From assembly GCA_963710175.1 (NCBI GenBank), contig CAVPZC010000001.1, positions 124,001 through 188,000 of the forward strand: 64,000 nucleotides of DNA. Direction: 5' to 3'. Below the pieces are notes generated by a model. That model made no database searches. It saw only the letters and a list, made by a program, of their open reading frames with translations, and was not told where the DNA came from. A program made the position numbers and the translations under genes. This DNA is from Phormidesmis sp963710175. GTDB taxonomy: Bacteria > Cyanobacteriota > Cyanobacteriia > Phormidesmidales > Phormidesmidaceae. The number at the start of each line of letters is the position of its first letter. Positions within the stretch are counted from its first letter, which is position 1. Below, piece after piece: positions 33,549-42,576 of this stretch.

Positions 33549-33923
33549 TTAGAAAGTTTTGGCACTTGCGAGCATCAGGCAAACCCAACCGGCCATAAAA
33601 GCAACGCCGCCTAATGGCGTCACCGGGCCGAGTGCTTTAATTCCTGCCAGGCTCAGCCCGTACAGACTGCCTGAGAAGAGGACAACACCGGCGATGAAGC
33701 ACCAGCCTGCGATCGCCAGCGTAGCCACCTCAGGATTTTGCTTGAGCAGCAGCGCAACCACCAGCAGCGCCAGCGCGTGATACATCTGATAGCGAATGCC
33801 GGTTTCAAAGCTGTTCAGGGCATTTTCTGTAAGCTGCTCTTTCAGCGCATGGGCTCCAAAGGCTCCGCCCGCCACCGAGAGGGCTCCTAAGAGCGCAGCA
33901 ACTGCAAAAAATAAGCGAGCCAT
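33549..33923 (-). CDS. DUF423 membrane protein
   Basis: A 124-residue protein with four hydrophobic segments. The opening RLFFAVAALLGALSVAGGAFGAHALKEQL and the later VLFSGSLYGLSLAGIKALGPVTPLGGVAF are strongly typical of DUF423 (YgdD-like) small inner-membrane proteins, whose function is unknown. It sits between an uncharacterised membrane protein gene (11 bp upstream) and egtC, within a minus-strand run that may be one transcript from chlM to egtD. Confidence 0.92.
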   Translation of the reverse strand: MARLFFAVAALLGALSVAGGAFGAHALKEQLTENALNSFETGIRYQMYHALALLVVALLLKQNPEVATLAIAGWCFIAGVVLFSGSLYGLSLAGIKALGPVTPLGGVAFMAGWVCLMLASAKTF

Positions 33924-33934
33924 AAGCTACCAGG

Positions 33935-34396
33935 CTAGGTTTCCGAGAGATCAAAGCAGTACACCACCAGACCGGTTTCATCGACTTGAGAAGTGGCATT
34001 TAAAGGACCAGCCCAGGCGTCTAGACAGATCTGCGCCTCAGTCAAAGAAATTTCACCTAGCATAGCGAATTGAACTGGGTTGATTTTGCCGCTGTTGGCT
34101 TGGAGTGCCTTGTAAAAAAGCGACTGTAGCCGCTGAGAATGGGTCAGCTGGCGCTGATGAAGCCGCTTTTGCGATCCGCGCTCTAAATCGATAAACATCC
34201 ACAGCGCTCCTACGGTTACCGGAATGCCCACCGATAGCCCTGCCGTAATCGTTTCTTGCTTGTTGAGCCGAGTGGCATCTGGCGCCAAAGCTGTCTCTAC
34301 CGCTCTCCCCACGCAGAGAAAGCCCAGCAACAGACCAAAAGTAGAGAGCCCAACACCAGCTGTATATTTTGCAGCAGTCATCATGTGCGCAGTCAT
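33935..34396 (-). CDS. Two-helix membrane protein, uncharacterised
   Basis: This 153-residue protein has two membrane segments (about residues 12-32 and 50-68), a basic juxtamembrane stretch (ERGSQKRLHQRQLTHSQRL), and a small C-terminal domain of about 65 residues with a helix-turn-helix-like look (NSGKINPVQFAMLGEISLTEAQICLDAWAG-type, ending in a strand). That tail resembles a winged-helix fragment found in cyanobacterial hypotheticals. Function unknown. It is 15 bp after chlM and 11 bp before the DUF423 gene, so co-expression with chlorophyll synthesis is likely. Confidence 0.65.
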   Translation of the reverse strand: MTAHMMTAAKYTAGVGLSTFGLLLGFLCVGRAVETALAPDATRLNKQETITAGLSVGIPVTVGALWMFIDLERGSQKRLHQRQLTHSQRLQSLFYKALQANSGKINPVQFAMLGEISLTEAQICLDAWAGPLNATSQVDETGLVVYCFDLSET

Positions 34397-34411
34397 CGTG
34401 TGCTTGGAGAG

Positions 34412-35116
34412 TTAACCCTGAGTGCGAGTAGCTTCTAGCAGGCGAGAAAAATAGAAGGGAGCTTTGTTGAGCGATCGCCGCCCAATCGTCCAGCCATTGG
34501 CTTCTAATGCATTCACAACGTCCGACTCTCTATGTAAATAGGCGCGGGTCGCCTTACTGGGCCCAGGGAAAAAGTCACCCACCTTTTTGAGCGTGGCATA
34601 AAAGCAGGTTTTCGGCGCAAAGCTCAAGATTACCCGATCAGTTGCTAGCGAACTCAGATGCTTAATCATGCCATCGGCTTTTTCCTGCGGGTAGTGAATC
34701 AGCACGTCTAAACAGACGACCGTGTGATAGCTACCCTCAATTTTCTCCAGGTCCAGCGCTTGAAATTGAGGCATTTTCTCTGCACTCAGGTCATCTAATT
34801 CAGCCTCAGCCCGATTTTTGGCCTCATCGACCATTTTTTCTGAAATATCACTGGCAAAAACCTGCGCTCCCATCTTCGCCAGAGGAATGCTCAGACTGCC
34901 GACGCCGCAGCCTGCGTCACAGACGGTCATGGCAGCGCGATCGCCCTCTTCAGCAAACCATTCCAGCACATTGTCAATCGTCTTCTGGTGGCCCGTGCGA
35001 ATGTTAGCCTGCACCTTATTGACTTCGCCATCGCCATAGATCCGCTGCCAGCGATCAAACCCTGTCGCATTGAAATAGTCACGAACTACTGTCTTGTCGT
35101 CGAGGGTACTGGTCAT
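34412..35116 (-). CDS. chlM: Magnesium-protoporphyrin IX methyltransferase
   Basis: ChlM methylates the C13 propionate of Mg-protoporphyrin IX, a committed step of chlorophyll synthesis. The 234-residue protein has the SAM-binding motif VCDAGCGVGSLSIPLA (about residues 64-79), FASDISEKMVDEA, and the family-specific YLHRESDVVNALEANGW and APFYFSRLLEA at the end. It begins YFNATGFDRWQRIYGDGEVNKVQ-like text common to BchM/ChlM. First gene of a minus-strand run leading toward the egt genes. Confidence 0.96.
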   Translation of the reverse strand: MTSTLDDKTVVRDYFNATGFDRWQRIYGDGEVNKVQANIRTGHQKTIDNVLEWFAEEGDRAAMTVCDAGCGVGSLSIPLAKMGAQVFASDISEKMVDEAKNRAEAELDDLSAEKMPQFQALDLEKIEGSYHTVVCLDVLIHYPQEKADGMIKHLSSLATDRVILSFAPKTCFYATLKKVGDFFPGPSKATRAYLHRESDVVNALEANGWTIGRRSLNKAPFYFSRLLEATRTQG

Positions 35117-35213
35117 AGTCGAAGAGTCTATGGATACTTGTGTTAAAGCCTGTGCGGTAAAGATTCTATTACGTTTCGGTGCAGGCTATGAGTTAATCTA
35201 ACGACTACTCAGT

Positions 35214-35666
35214 CTAGGCGGTTGGGAAGACAGTTGGGAAAAAGCTAGTTTCTAGGACATCTGCCAGCGAATAGGGGCAGTTTTCTGAAAAGGTCTCTTC
35301 TGATAGCTGCGTTTCTTTGATGGCCAGAGCGGTGCCTAGCTCGTAGGCATCTGGCAAGGCTTCCTGTAGATAAGGCTTGAGGCTAGGGCTGTCTTTGAGC
35401 AAGAGGTTAATTTGCTTCCTTTGCTCGCGAATAGTGCCGCGCCAGCTATTGCTTCGCTGCTCGGGCTGAAACTGCCATTTCAAGAGGTGACCCAATAAGA
35501 TACCCAATCGATTTCTCAGTTCCTGCCGTTCTTTACGCCCCAACGATTCTATTTCCTCAACCAGATTAGGGGCATCTAAATAACTCCACTGCCCTGTAGC
35601 CATTAGCTCAGACTGTTCTTGAGTCCAAGCGTAGAAATCAGTTTCATACAGGGATGACTTTTTCAC
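35214..35666 (-). CDS. DUF29 family protein
   Basis: A 150-residue soluble, helical protein of the DUF29 family, which is strongly expanded in cyanobacteria and of unknown function. Signature text: LYETDFYAWTQEQSELM, DAPNLVEEIESLGRKERQEL, LLGHLLKWQFQPEQRSNSW and the C-terminal CPYSLADVLE. Complete by length. It lies between nagA and chlM, likely as its own unit. Confidence 0.93.
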   Translation of the reverse strand: MKKSSLYETDFYAWTQEQSELMATGQWSYLDAPNLVEEIESLGRKERQELRNRLGILLGHLLKWQFQPEQRSNSWRGTIREQRKQINLLLKDSPSLKPYLQEALPDAYELGTALAIKETQLSEETFSENCPYSLADVLETSFFPTVFPTA

Positions 35667-35709
35667 AATTGCTTTGCCGCGTCACAAGATAATGCCATTT
35701 TAGTTTCCT

Positions 35710-36876
35710 TCAGGCTAAATTTAGTCGCTGATAAACGAGCTGCTTAGCTGTCTGATCGTGATGCCAGCGCAGCAGGTGAGCCGGACTTCCGGGGCTGAGG
35801 CCAGGCAGACTGAGGGCCTGGCGAGGGGCGCGGGTAACTAGCGCGATCGCCTCATCCCCACTACAAATTCCCCACTTCACCAAATTCTTAGCCCCCTCTA
35901 TCAGCGGCAGTGTTGTCCCGGCAAGCGTGCCATCGGCTAACCGGGCTGTGCCGTTGACCACTTCGATCTGGCGAGTGTCCCAGGGATAGGTGCCATCGGG
36001 TAAACCCAGAGGGGAGAGGGCATCGCTCACCAAAAATAAGCCACCTATCGGTGTGTCCAAGCTACCCCTACCTGAACGCACGAGCCAATCGAGCATAGTC
36101 GGACAGATGTGCTCACCGTCGGCAATGAAGCCACAGGACACGCGCGGGTCAGTCAGGGCTGCGCCGAGCAACCCTGGTTCGCGGTGATGCAGGCCTGGCA
36201 TTGCATTAAAGGCATGGGTGACCATCTTGGCTCCCTGAGCAAAGGCGCGGTTGGCTTGCTTGGCGGTTGCAAGAGAATGGCCCAGGCTGACGGTGATCTG
36301 GCGATCGCACAGCCACTCAATCACATCCTCATCTGCGGCCAGCTCAGGCGCTAGGGTGATGATCTTGACAGTCTCTGCAAAATCGCCGATTACTGCCTTT
36401 ACTGTCTCTAAGGAAAGCGGCTGCAAATGTTCTGCCGGGTGAGCTCCTCGCTTAGCCAGGTTGAGAAATGGGCCTTCTAAATGAACGCCCAGAATTTCGG
36501 CGCTGCCCGGTGACGATTGCTGTTTGAACTGAGCGATCGCCGCCAAACTGCCGTGAAAGTTCTCCAGAGAAGTGGTCACCAAAGTTGGGCAAAATTCGTT
36601 CACACCCTGCTGCCAGAGCAGATCACAGATGAACTGTAGCTCCTTATAGTGCGCCGCTCTCACATCGGGAAACGCTAGCCCTAGCGCCCCGTTAATTTGC
36701 AGATCTACCGCACCTAGAGAAATCCAGTCGCCTGCAACGTCCAGTGTCTGAGCCGCCAAACGCTGAGCCGCTGCCATTGGCTGAATTGACTGCACCGAGC
36801 TACCAACAATCACAATCTGATGCAGACCCGAATGTTGGGTCAAACGAGCGTTGAGAATGACAGTACTATCAGACAT
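35710..36876 (-). CDS. nagA: N-acetylglucosamine-6-phosphate deacetylase
   Basis: NagA deacetylates GlcNAc-6-phosphate in amino-sugar recycling. The 388-residue amidohydrolase has AVDLQINGALGLAF at the first strand, the metal-binding glutamate in GVHLEGPFLN, SLGHSLATAKQANRAFAQGAKMVTHAFNAM with metal-ligand histidines, and the catalytic aspartate in LVSDALSPLGLPDG. Divergent from purE with only 25 bp between start codons, so the two promoters must overlap or lie within the opposite genes. Confidence 0.93.
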   Translation of the reverse strand: MSDSTVILNARLTQHSGLHQIVIVGSSVQSIQPMAAAQRLAAQTLDVAGDWISLGAVDLQINGALGLAFPDVRAAHYKELQFICDLLWQQGVNEFCPTLVTTSLENFHGSLAAIAQFKQQSSPGSAEILGVHLEGPFLNLAKRGAHPAEHLQPLSLETVKAVIGDFAETVKIITLAPELAADEDVIEWLCDRQITVSLGHSLATAKQANRAFAQGAKMVTHAFNAMPGLHHREPGLLGAALTDPRVSCGFIADGEHICPTMLDWLVRSGRGSLDTPIGGLFLVSDALSPLGLPDGTYPWDTRQIEVVNGTARLADGTLAGTTLPLIEGAKNLVKWGICSGDEAIALVTRAPRQALSLPGLSPGSPAHLLRWHHDQTAKQLVYQRLNLA

Positions 36877-36901
36877 GAATTCTTAAACGTGAAATGAGGC
36901 T

Positions 36902-37447
36902 ATGGCAACTCCACAGGCAGACACAGCGGTTGAAGTTGGAATCATTATGGGCAGCGACTCAGACCTGCCGACGATGATGGGGGCGATCGCCATCTGCGAA
37001 GAATTTGGCATTCCCCATGAAGTGGCTATCGTCTCGGCCCACCGCACCCCCCAGCGCATGGTCACCTACGCCGAAACCGCCCATACTCGCGGACTCAAAG
37101 TCATTATTGCAGGCGCTGGCGGAGCCGCTCATTTACCGGGTATGGTAGCCGCGCTTACCCCGCTGCCAGTGGTTGGTGTCCCGGTCAAAACTAGCACGCT
37201 TGCTGGCGTAGACTCGCTTTACTCCATAGTGCAAATGCCCAGCGGCATTCCAGTCGCAACCGTCGCCATCGGCAACGCCAAAAACGCCGGTTTGCTAGCG
37301 GTGCAGATGCTTGCTGCCCACAGCCCTGACTTGCTCAAAAAGGTATTAACCTATCGCCAGCAGCTCAAAACCCTGGTCAGCGATAAGCAAAACCAGCTCA
37401 CCGCTCTCGGGGCTCGTCAATACCTGAAGCACATGATCAACACCTGA
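36902..37447 (+). CDS. purE: N5-carboxyaminoimidazole ribonucleotide mutase
   Basis: PurE moves the carboxyl group to make CAIR in de novo purine synthesis. The 181-residue protein has the class I signatures MGSDSDLPTM, VSAHRTPQRM (catalytic His), IAGAGGAAHLPGM and GVPVKTSTLAGVDSLYSIVQMP. Length is slightly above the family norm because of a short C-terminal tail. Monocistronic; 25 bp from nagA, divergent. Confidence 0.97.
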   Translation: MATPQADTAVEVGIIMGSDSDLPTMMGAIAICEEFGIPHEVAIVSAHRTPQRMVTYAETAHTRGLKVIIAGAGGAAHLPGMVAALTPLPVVGVPVKTSTLAGVDSLYSIVQMPSGIPVATVAIGNAKNAGLLAVQMLAAHSPDLLKKVLTYRQQLKTLVSDKQNQLTALGARQYLKHMINT

Positions 37448-38104
37448 ATTTGCCACCGCCGCTTCTTTAGCGGCCCCACACCCGTAAAACTAAAAACGCA
37501 CTCGTCAACAGCTCAAATGAGTGGCTCAAATCAAGAAAAGCTGATGTTGCATTCGCGACACAAATATTTCTGCCCCCGCCAACAGCAGGACAAAACCAAA
37601 ACATTTCGTAAAATTTCCGCCGTCCGCTCAAAAAAGAGCCCCAAGTGTACCCACTCTCACCCAAAAGGTATCAATCAATACAGAACGACTTGCTCAGAAT
37701 TGATGCAATGAAGTCCATCAGTTTGACAGGTGAATGACGGGTGAGCGGTTATCTTTGACTGCTCACAGGGATCTAAATAACTGTGCCAAGAGAAACCATT
37801 GATTAAATGGTTACTGACTTGAGTATCAGCGGTGGAGCGCTCGAAGGAGCAGAGCTAAGGGTTTATTTTTTGCTTTTAGCACTGGCAACATTTCAAAACC
37901 TTCTCTAAAGGTTCTACTATCCGGTAGCTTTTCCCATCTCCCTAGTGGCTGATCTATTAAGAGGCGACTCCATAAGGCCATGGATTACTGTCTAAATTGC
38001 GTTAGGAACGCCCGAGCAAAATGTCTAATTTTATGTTGAGAAAAAGAAAGCAATCCAGGTACGGCCCCTCGCCCTGGTCTGCTAATGTTCCCCCCTTTAC
38101 AGAA
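37448..38104. other. Long intergenic region purE to amt
   Basis: This 650-bp gap has no gene I can support; the open frames in it (for example 37467-37664 on minus) do not read like protein. It contains a GCCGCT/AGCGGC hairpin just after purE (about 37457-37473), GTGAGC/GCTCAC (about 37741-37766) and AACCATT/AATGGTT (about 37794-37812). It must hold the amt promoter; I found no GTA-N8-TAC NtcA site by eye. An unannotated small RNA is possible. Confidence 0.4.
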
Positions 38105-39505
38105 ATGGCTAAACGCAGCCTCAATCGTGCGTTTGGTCGGTCATACGCCTGGGGCTGGCTAGCTTGTATCCCTCTGGCTTTCGTTATTGTAGCCACTTGG
38201 GGATTTGCCGCTCACGCCCAAGATGAAGTTGTTGAAGCTGGCGACGTGCAGATCATTCTGGACAACATCTGGATTGTGGTTGCAGCCGTCCTGGTGATTT
38301 TCATGAATGCTGGCTTTGGCATGTTGGAGACGGGCTTCTGCCGTCAAAAAAATGCTGTCAATATTCTGGCGAAAAATCTAATCGTATTTGCCCTAGCCAC
38401 CGTTTCCTTTTGGGCTATCGGGTTTGCTCTGGCATTTGGTGAAGGCACTCCGTTCTTTGGCCTCTCAGGATTTTTCCTGGCGGGTACGGACCCTGCTGAA
38501 CCGGTCTACGGCACGCTGACTACGCCGGTATTCTTCCTGTTTCAGGCTGCTTTTGCCGGTACCGCTGCCACTATTGTGTCTGGTGCGGTTGCTGAGCGAG
38601 TTAAGTTCACCAGCTTTATTGTCTTTAGCCTCTTGCTGACGGCTGTTGCCTACCCTATCACTGCCCACTGGGTTTGGGGCGGCGGCTGGCTATCGGATAT
38701 GAGCTTTTTGGGTGAGGGCGTTGCCTTCAGCGACTTTGCTGGTTCTACCGTGGTTCACTCTGTCGGTGGCTGGGCAGCGTTGATGGGTGCTATCTTCTTA
38801 GGCCCCCGGATTGGTAAGTATCAAGACGGTGGTATCAATGCCATTCCAGGCCACAACATGAGTATTGCGACGCTAGGCTGCCTGATCTTGTGGATCGGCT
38901 GGTTTGGCTTTAATCCTGGTTCTGAGCTAGCGGCTAGTTTGAACGTCCCTCAGATTGCTTTGGTAACTAACCTGGCTGCTGCTGCTGGCGGTATTGCCGC
39001 AACTTTCACCGCCTGGAGTATGAGCGGTAAGCCCGATCTTTCGATGGTGATCAACGGCATTTTGGCTGGTTTGGTCGGCATCACGGCTGGATGCGGTGGG
39101 ATTGGCTACTGGGGCGCGATTATTGTCGGTGCGATCGCAGGCATCATCGTAGTCTTCTCGGTCGGCTTCTTCGACAGCATTAAAATCGATGACCCGGTTG
39201 GCGCAACTTCTGTGCACCTGGTCTGCGGTATTTGGGGCACGTTAGCTGTGGGTCTATTTGACCAAACAGCGGGTCTCTTTTACGGCGGCGGCATTACTCA
39301 GCTAATCGCTCAGATCATCGGCATTGTTGCGATTGGTCTATTCACCGTGATTGTGACCTCTGCTTTCTGGGTTGTCATCAAGTCTTTGATTGGGCTGCGA
39401 GTTTCCTCCGAGGAAGAGCTCAAAGGCTTGGACATTGGCGAGCACGGTATGGAAGCTTACAGCGGTTTCCTCAAAGACACTAGCGACATGGGCGGCATCA
39501 TCTAA
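38105..39505 (+). CDS. amt: Ammonium transporter (Amt family)
   Basis: Trimeric channel for ammonium uptake across the plasma membrane. I choose the ATG at 38105 (MAKRSLNRAF), giving 466 residues with a cleavable leader ending AAHAQ, as in other cyanobacterial Amt1 proteins; the open frame from 38021 adds 28 unconserved residues. Eleven membrane segments follow. Signature stretches: AGFGMLETGFCR, TIVSGAVAERVKF, GHNMSIATLGCLILWIGWFGFNPGS (split here by the pore histidine region) and DDPVGATSVHLVCGIWG with the twin-histidine partner. No glnB lies beside it. Confidence 0.96.
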   Translation: MAKRSLNRAFGRSYAWGWLACIPLAFVIVATWGFAAHAQDEVVEAGDVQIILDNIWIVVAAVLVIFMNAGFGMLETGFCRQKNAVNILAKNLIVFALATVSFWAIGFALAFGEGTPFFGLSGFFLAGTDPAEPVYGTLTTPVFFLFQAAFAGTAATIVSGAVAERVKFTSFIVFSLLLTAVAYPITAHWVWGGGWLSDMSFLGEGVAFSDFAGSTVVHSVGGWAALMGAIFLGPRIGKYQDGGINAIPGHNMSIATLGCLILWIGWFGFNPGSELAASLNVPQIALVTNLAAAAGGIAATFTAWSMSGKPDLSMVINGILAGLVGITAGCGGIGYWGAIIVGAIAGIIVVFSVGFFDSIKIDDPVGATSVHLVCGIWGTLAVGLFDQTAGLFYGGGITQLIAQIIGIVAIGLFTVIVTSAFWVVIKSLIGLRVSSEEELKGLDIGEHGMEAYSGFLKDTSDMGGII

Positions 39506-39836
39506 GCGCTCATCTACGCAGTTCATTCAGGCAACTAGACCAAACGACTGGCTCAAGACAGAATTGAGCTGATCACCTGAAGGCGGTATCGGAGACTCTT
39601 GCTCTCTCCGATGCCGCTTTCTGCTTTCTAACTCCAAGCCCGAGCCGAAATCCAACAGCGCTCGATGAATAATTTTTACTCAACTCATTGCTTTTAATTA
39701 ACTTCTGCTTCTTTCTGTCTGATCCGCCTGCTATTCTAACGGTACTTATAAAGCCACTATAAAAAAGCTGCCTGGTCAGTGCGAGAGGCCAGCGTTTCCC
39801 CACAAGTCCGCTCAGAACCAGGACAGCAAACTTCGC
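39506..39836. other. Gap between amt and the DICT kinase
   Basis: This 331-bp stretch holds the amt terminator (39580-39629) and, in its AT-rich second half (about 39660-39770), presumably the promoter of the kinase gene. Nothing else is recognised. Confidence 0.5.
39580..39629 (+). terminator. Rho-independent terminator of amt
   Basis: GGCGGTATCGGAGA (39582-39595) pairs with TCTCCGATGCCGCT (39604-39617) with one wobble-type change, followed by TTCTGCTTTCT. Confidence 0.75.
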
Positions 39837-41864
39837 ATGGGTAACCCGACTTCCATTGTGGAAGAAATATTTGAGGCGCTGCCAACCCTGCGGTCTCAAA
39901 TGTATTTCAAGACATCGCTGACAGCGCTCTCCCATGCCATGGAAGATCAGGTATTGGCGGGGTCAGAGCAGCCTTTAATTATTGCTAGCTTTCAGCAAGA
40001 GCGGTTTTACCGGCAAGAAGCGCACCGCTACGCTCGCATCGGTGGGTTGAGCGATCAGGTGTATGTGCTTTCGGCGGTAGAGACTGAGTTTCGCGATGTC
40101 GCTGATGGTTACGAAAAGATAGACTTTGATGCTGTAGACGCTCTGACTGAAGAGTGGCATTTGGTGGTGATAGGCGACTATTACAGCGCCGCCTTGATCT
40201 GCCGTGAGCACCAGCCAGATAAGCCCGAGCGAACGGTGGGCGAGCCAGCGCCTCATTTAGATCAAACTCGCCGGTTTGAAGGCATTTGGACCTTGGACCG
40301 ACAGGTCAGCCTGCGGGCGGCCAGTGTACTGCTAGGCCGCATTCAAGGATACCGGCCCGATCTGAGTGAGAAAATTAATCGGGCTCGGGCTCGCTTTATC
40401 CCCAACGTGCTGGGCGATACTTTAGAAGTCGATACCGAGCCCTTTGCTCAGCGGCTGATCACCTATTTGCAGGCAGGGCAGTACAAGCAGCTCAAGGCTT
40501 ATCGGGCGATCGCGCTGCAAGAACAAAGAGCCCGCCTGGTCAATTCGATTACAGCTGCCATTCGGCGATCGCTCAATCCCTCCGAGATATTCATGATCGC
40601 TGCCAACGAACTGGGCAGCGTACTCGATGTGGGCCGCTGTATTATCTACCGCTGCGGGCCAGATGACCCAGATGCCATCATTCAGCACGAGTACCGCCAA
40701 ACCCATCTCAATTCGTTGGCGGGCGCAACCTGGCCGCTAAAAAACAACCCACTCTATCAGTGGGTAAAAGCGCATCACGGCACGCTGGCGATTGACGACA
40801 TTTCGGGTGAAGTGGCTGAAGGAATTGACCTGAGCGTCGCTTTGTCCCGGCTCCAGCGCTGGCAGGTGCGAGGCTGTCTGCTGGTTCCTTTGGTGCACAA
40901 AAATCGGCTGCTAGGCATGGTGGAGCTACACCTCGATGGCAGCAGCTGTCACCGCTGGAGCGACGATGAGATTGCCCTGACTGAGGCGATCGCCAACCAG
41001 CTCAGCGTTGCCCTGATCCAAGCCGAAGCCTACGCCAATCTGGAAGATCTCAACCAGCAGCTCGCCGATTTAGAGCGCACCCGCAGTAACCTGATTGCCA
41101 TCACCGGCCACGAGCTACGCACCCCGCTTTCCACCATTCGGGTGTGCTTAGAAAGTCTGCTCACCGAACCCGACATGTCAGCCGATATGCGGCAGGTGAT
41201 GCTAGATACCGCCCTCACCGATGCCGAGCGTATGCGCAAACTCGTGCAGGATTTTCTCACCCTCTCTCGACTGGAAAGTCGCCGAGTGGAATGGAACCTG
41301 GAGTCGCTCCCCCTGCAAGAGTGCATAGACCTGGCGCTGAGCAGTCTGCGCTGGCAAAATTCATCGACTTCAGCTCCGTCTATCCGCATCGAAACCGACC
41401 TGCCTGAAGAATTGCCCTTTGTGCGAGCAGACGGCGAATGGATTGTCGAAGTGCTCTCCAAACTGCTTGACAATGCCTGCAAATTTACCGAAGCCAATGG
41501 TCAAGTTACCATCAGTGCTCAGGTCACTGGCTCAGCCACCAACCAAACCGTTGAAGTGACTGTAGCTGACACCGGTCGTGGCATTGAGGCCGACCGTTTA
41601 AAGACCGTATTCGAGCGGTTTTATCAAGAAGAAGGTGCCCTACGTCGCTCGGTAGGCGGCACTGGGCTAGGGTTGGCTATCTGTCAGCAGGTCGTAGAAG
41701 GACTGGGCGGTAAGATTTGGGCGACCTCTGCTGGAAAAAACCACGGCACCGAGATCCATTTCACCCTACCGGTAGCTGGCTTGGCTCGCTATGAAAAAAA
41801 CCTGGCCAAAAGCCAGCGCCCTCGCAAGTCTTCAGCCAAAACCGTCAGAAGCCGCACTCGATAA
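39837..41864 (+). CDS. DICT-GAF sensor histidine kinase
   Basis: A 675-residue cytoplasmic kinase. Residues 1-190 match the DICT sensory domain common beside GAF in cyanobacteria (SQMYFKTSLTALSHAMEDQVL, IIASFQQERFYRQEAHRY). A GAF domain spans about 225-400 (LDVGRCIIYRC, VPLVHKNRLLGMVELH). A short coiled coil leads to the dimerisation helix with ITGHELRTPLSTIR (phosphorylated His) and the ATPase domain (LLDNACKFTEANG, VADTGRGIE, GGTGLGLAICQQVV). The tail is basic and Lys/Arg/Ser-rich. No response regulator gene is adjacent. GAF may sense light or a small ligand; no bilin cysteine motif is evident. Confidence 0.92.
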   Translation: MGNPTSIVEEIFEALPTLRSQMYFKTSLTALSHAMEDQVLAGSEQPLIIASFQQERFYRQEAHRYARIGGLSDQVYVLSAVETEFRDVADGYEKIDFDAVDALTEEWHLVVIGDYYSAALICREHQPDKPERTVGEPAPHLDQTRRFEGIWTLDRQVSLRAASVLLGRIQGYRPDLSEKINRARARFIPNVLGDTLEVDTEPFAQRLITYLQAGQYKQLKAYRAIALQEQRARLVNSITAAIRRSLNPSEIFMIAANELGSVLDVGRCIIYRCGPDDPDAIIQHEYRQTHLNSLAGATWPLKNNPLYQWVKAHHGTLAIDDISGEVAEGIDLSVALSRLQRWQVRGCLLVPLVHKNRLLGMVELHLDGSSCHRWSDDEIALTEAIANQLSVALIQAEAYANLEDLNQQLADLERTRSNLIAITGHELRTPLSTIRVCLESLLTEPDMSADMRQVMLDTALTDAERMRKLVQDFLTLSRLESRRVEWNLESLPLQECIDLALSSLRWQNSSTSAPSIRIETDLPEELPFVRADGEWIVEVLSKLLDNACKFTEANGQVTISAQVTGSATNQTVEVTVADTGRGIEADRLKTVFERFYQEEGALRRSVGGTGLGLAICQQVVEGLGGKIWATSAGKNHGTEIHFTLPVAGLARYEKNLAKSQRPRKSSAKTVRSRTR

Positions 41865-42008
41865 GCGGTCACCTGGCTGCTGAACAGGTGCAGCCCGAGT
41901 AAATGCTCAGCACAGTTAAAGAACTATTACGCTTCCTATCAGGGTTGTTAAAATGCTCGCTTAGCGATGATACGATTCCAAACAGCTAAGCTTGAGAGAG
42001 ATTCATTC

Positions 42009-42476
42009 ATGGCAGAAAGTTTAACAGGTTCAATGCCCAAGTTTGGAGGCAGCACCGGCGGCCTTTTAACCAAGGCTGAGGTCGAAGAAAAGTACGCAAT
42101 TACCTGGACAGCTCCCAAAGAGCAAGTCTTTGAAATGCCGACAGGCGGCGCTGCCATCATGAATGAAGGCGAAAACTTGCTGTATTTGTCTCGCAAAGAG
42201 CAGTGCCTAGCGCTGGGCGCTCAGCTGAGAACTAAGTTCAAGCCCAAAATTACCGACTATAAGATCTATCGGGTCTTGCCCAGCGGCGAGACTATTTATC
42301 TGCACCCCGCAGACGGTGTCTTCCCCGAAAAGGTCAACGAAGGCCGAGGCTACAGCGGCAAAAAAGAGCGTCGCATTGGTGAAAATCCCAATCCGGCGGC
42401 CATCAAATTTAGCGGCGAAACGACCTTTGGCACCGATATGAAGAAGGCCGATGTTGACACCAATCCGCTTGGTTAA
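42009..42476 (+). CDS. psaD: Photosystem I subunit II (PsaD)
   Basis: PsaD covers the cytoplasmic face of PSI beside PsaC and provides the ferredoxin docking site. The start is the ATG at 42009 (MAESLTGSMPKFGG), as in homologues; the open frame extends further but without conservation. Core text is canonical: STGGLLTKAEVEEKYAITW, MPTGGAAIMNEGENLLYL, RKEQCLALG and HPADGVFPEKVNEGR. It is 155 residues where most cyanobacterial PsaD are about 140; the extra part is a charged C-terminal tail after KFSG ending VDTNPLG. trpE follows, a conserved cyanobacterial neighbour. Confidence 0.97.
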   Translation: MAESLTGSMPKFGGSTGGLLTKAEVEEKYAITWTAPKEQVFEMPTGGAAIMNEGENLLYLSRKEQCLALGAQLRTKFKPKITDYKIYRVLPSGETIYLHPADGVFPEKVNEGRGYSGKKERRIGENPNPAAIKFSGETTFGTDMKKADVDTNPLG

Positions 42477-42503
42477 CTAGCCTGTACTGATTAGATTCAG
42501 CTT

Positions 42504-42536
42504 GGAAAGGGTAGCTCTAGCAGCTACCCTTTTCCA
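42504..42536 (+). terminator. Terminator between psaD and trpE
   Basis: GGAAAGGGTAGCT (42504-42516) pairs with AGCTACCCTTTTCC (42522-42535) around a 5-nt loop. The T run is inside the 3' arm, so termination may be partial and allow some read-through into trpE. Confidence 0.7.
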
Positions 42537-42576
42537 TTGGACTTGATATTACTCCTCCTGCGTGCCTGTCAGCGCT

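Noticed and set aside
37467..37711. Open frames on both strands downstream of purE
   Set aside because: Composition is not protein-like, there is no ribosome site and no family match; likely chance frames in a CA-rich spacer.
37740..38104. NtcA site upstream of amt
   Set aside because: No GTA-N8-TAC was found by eye, although nitrogen control of amt is expected from biology.
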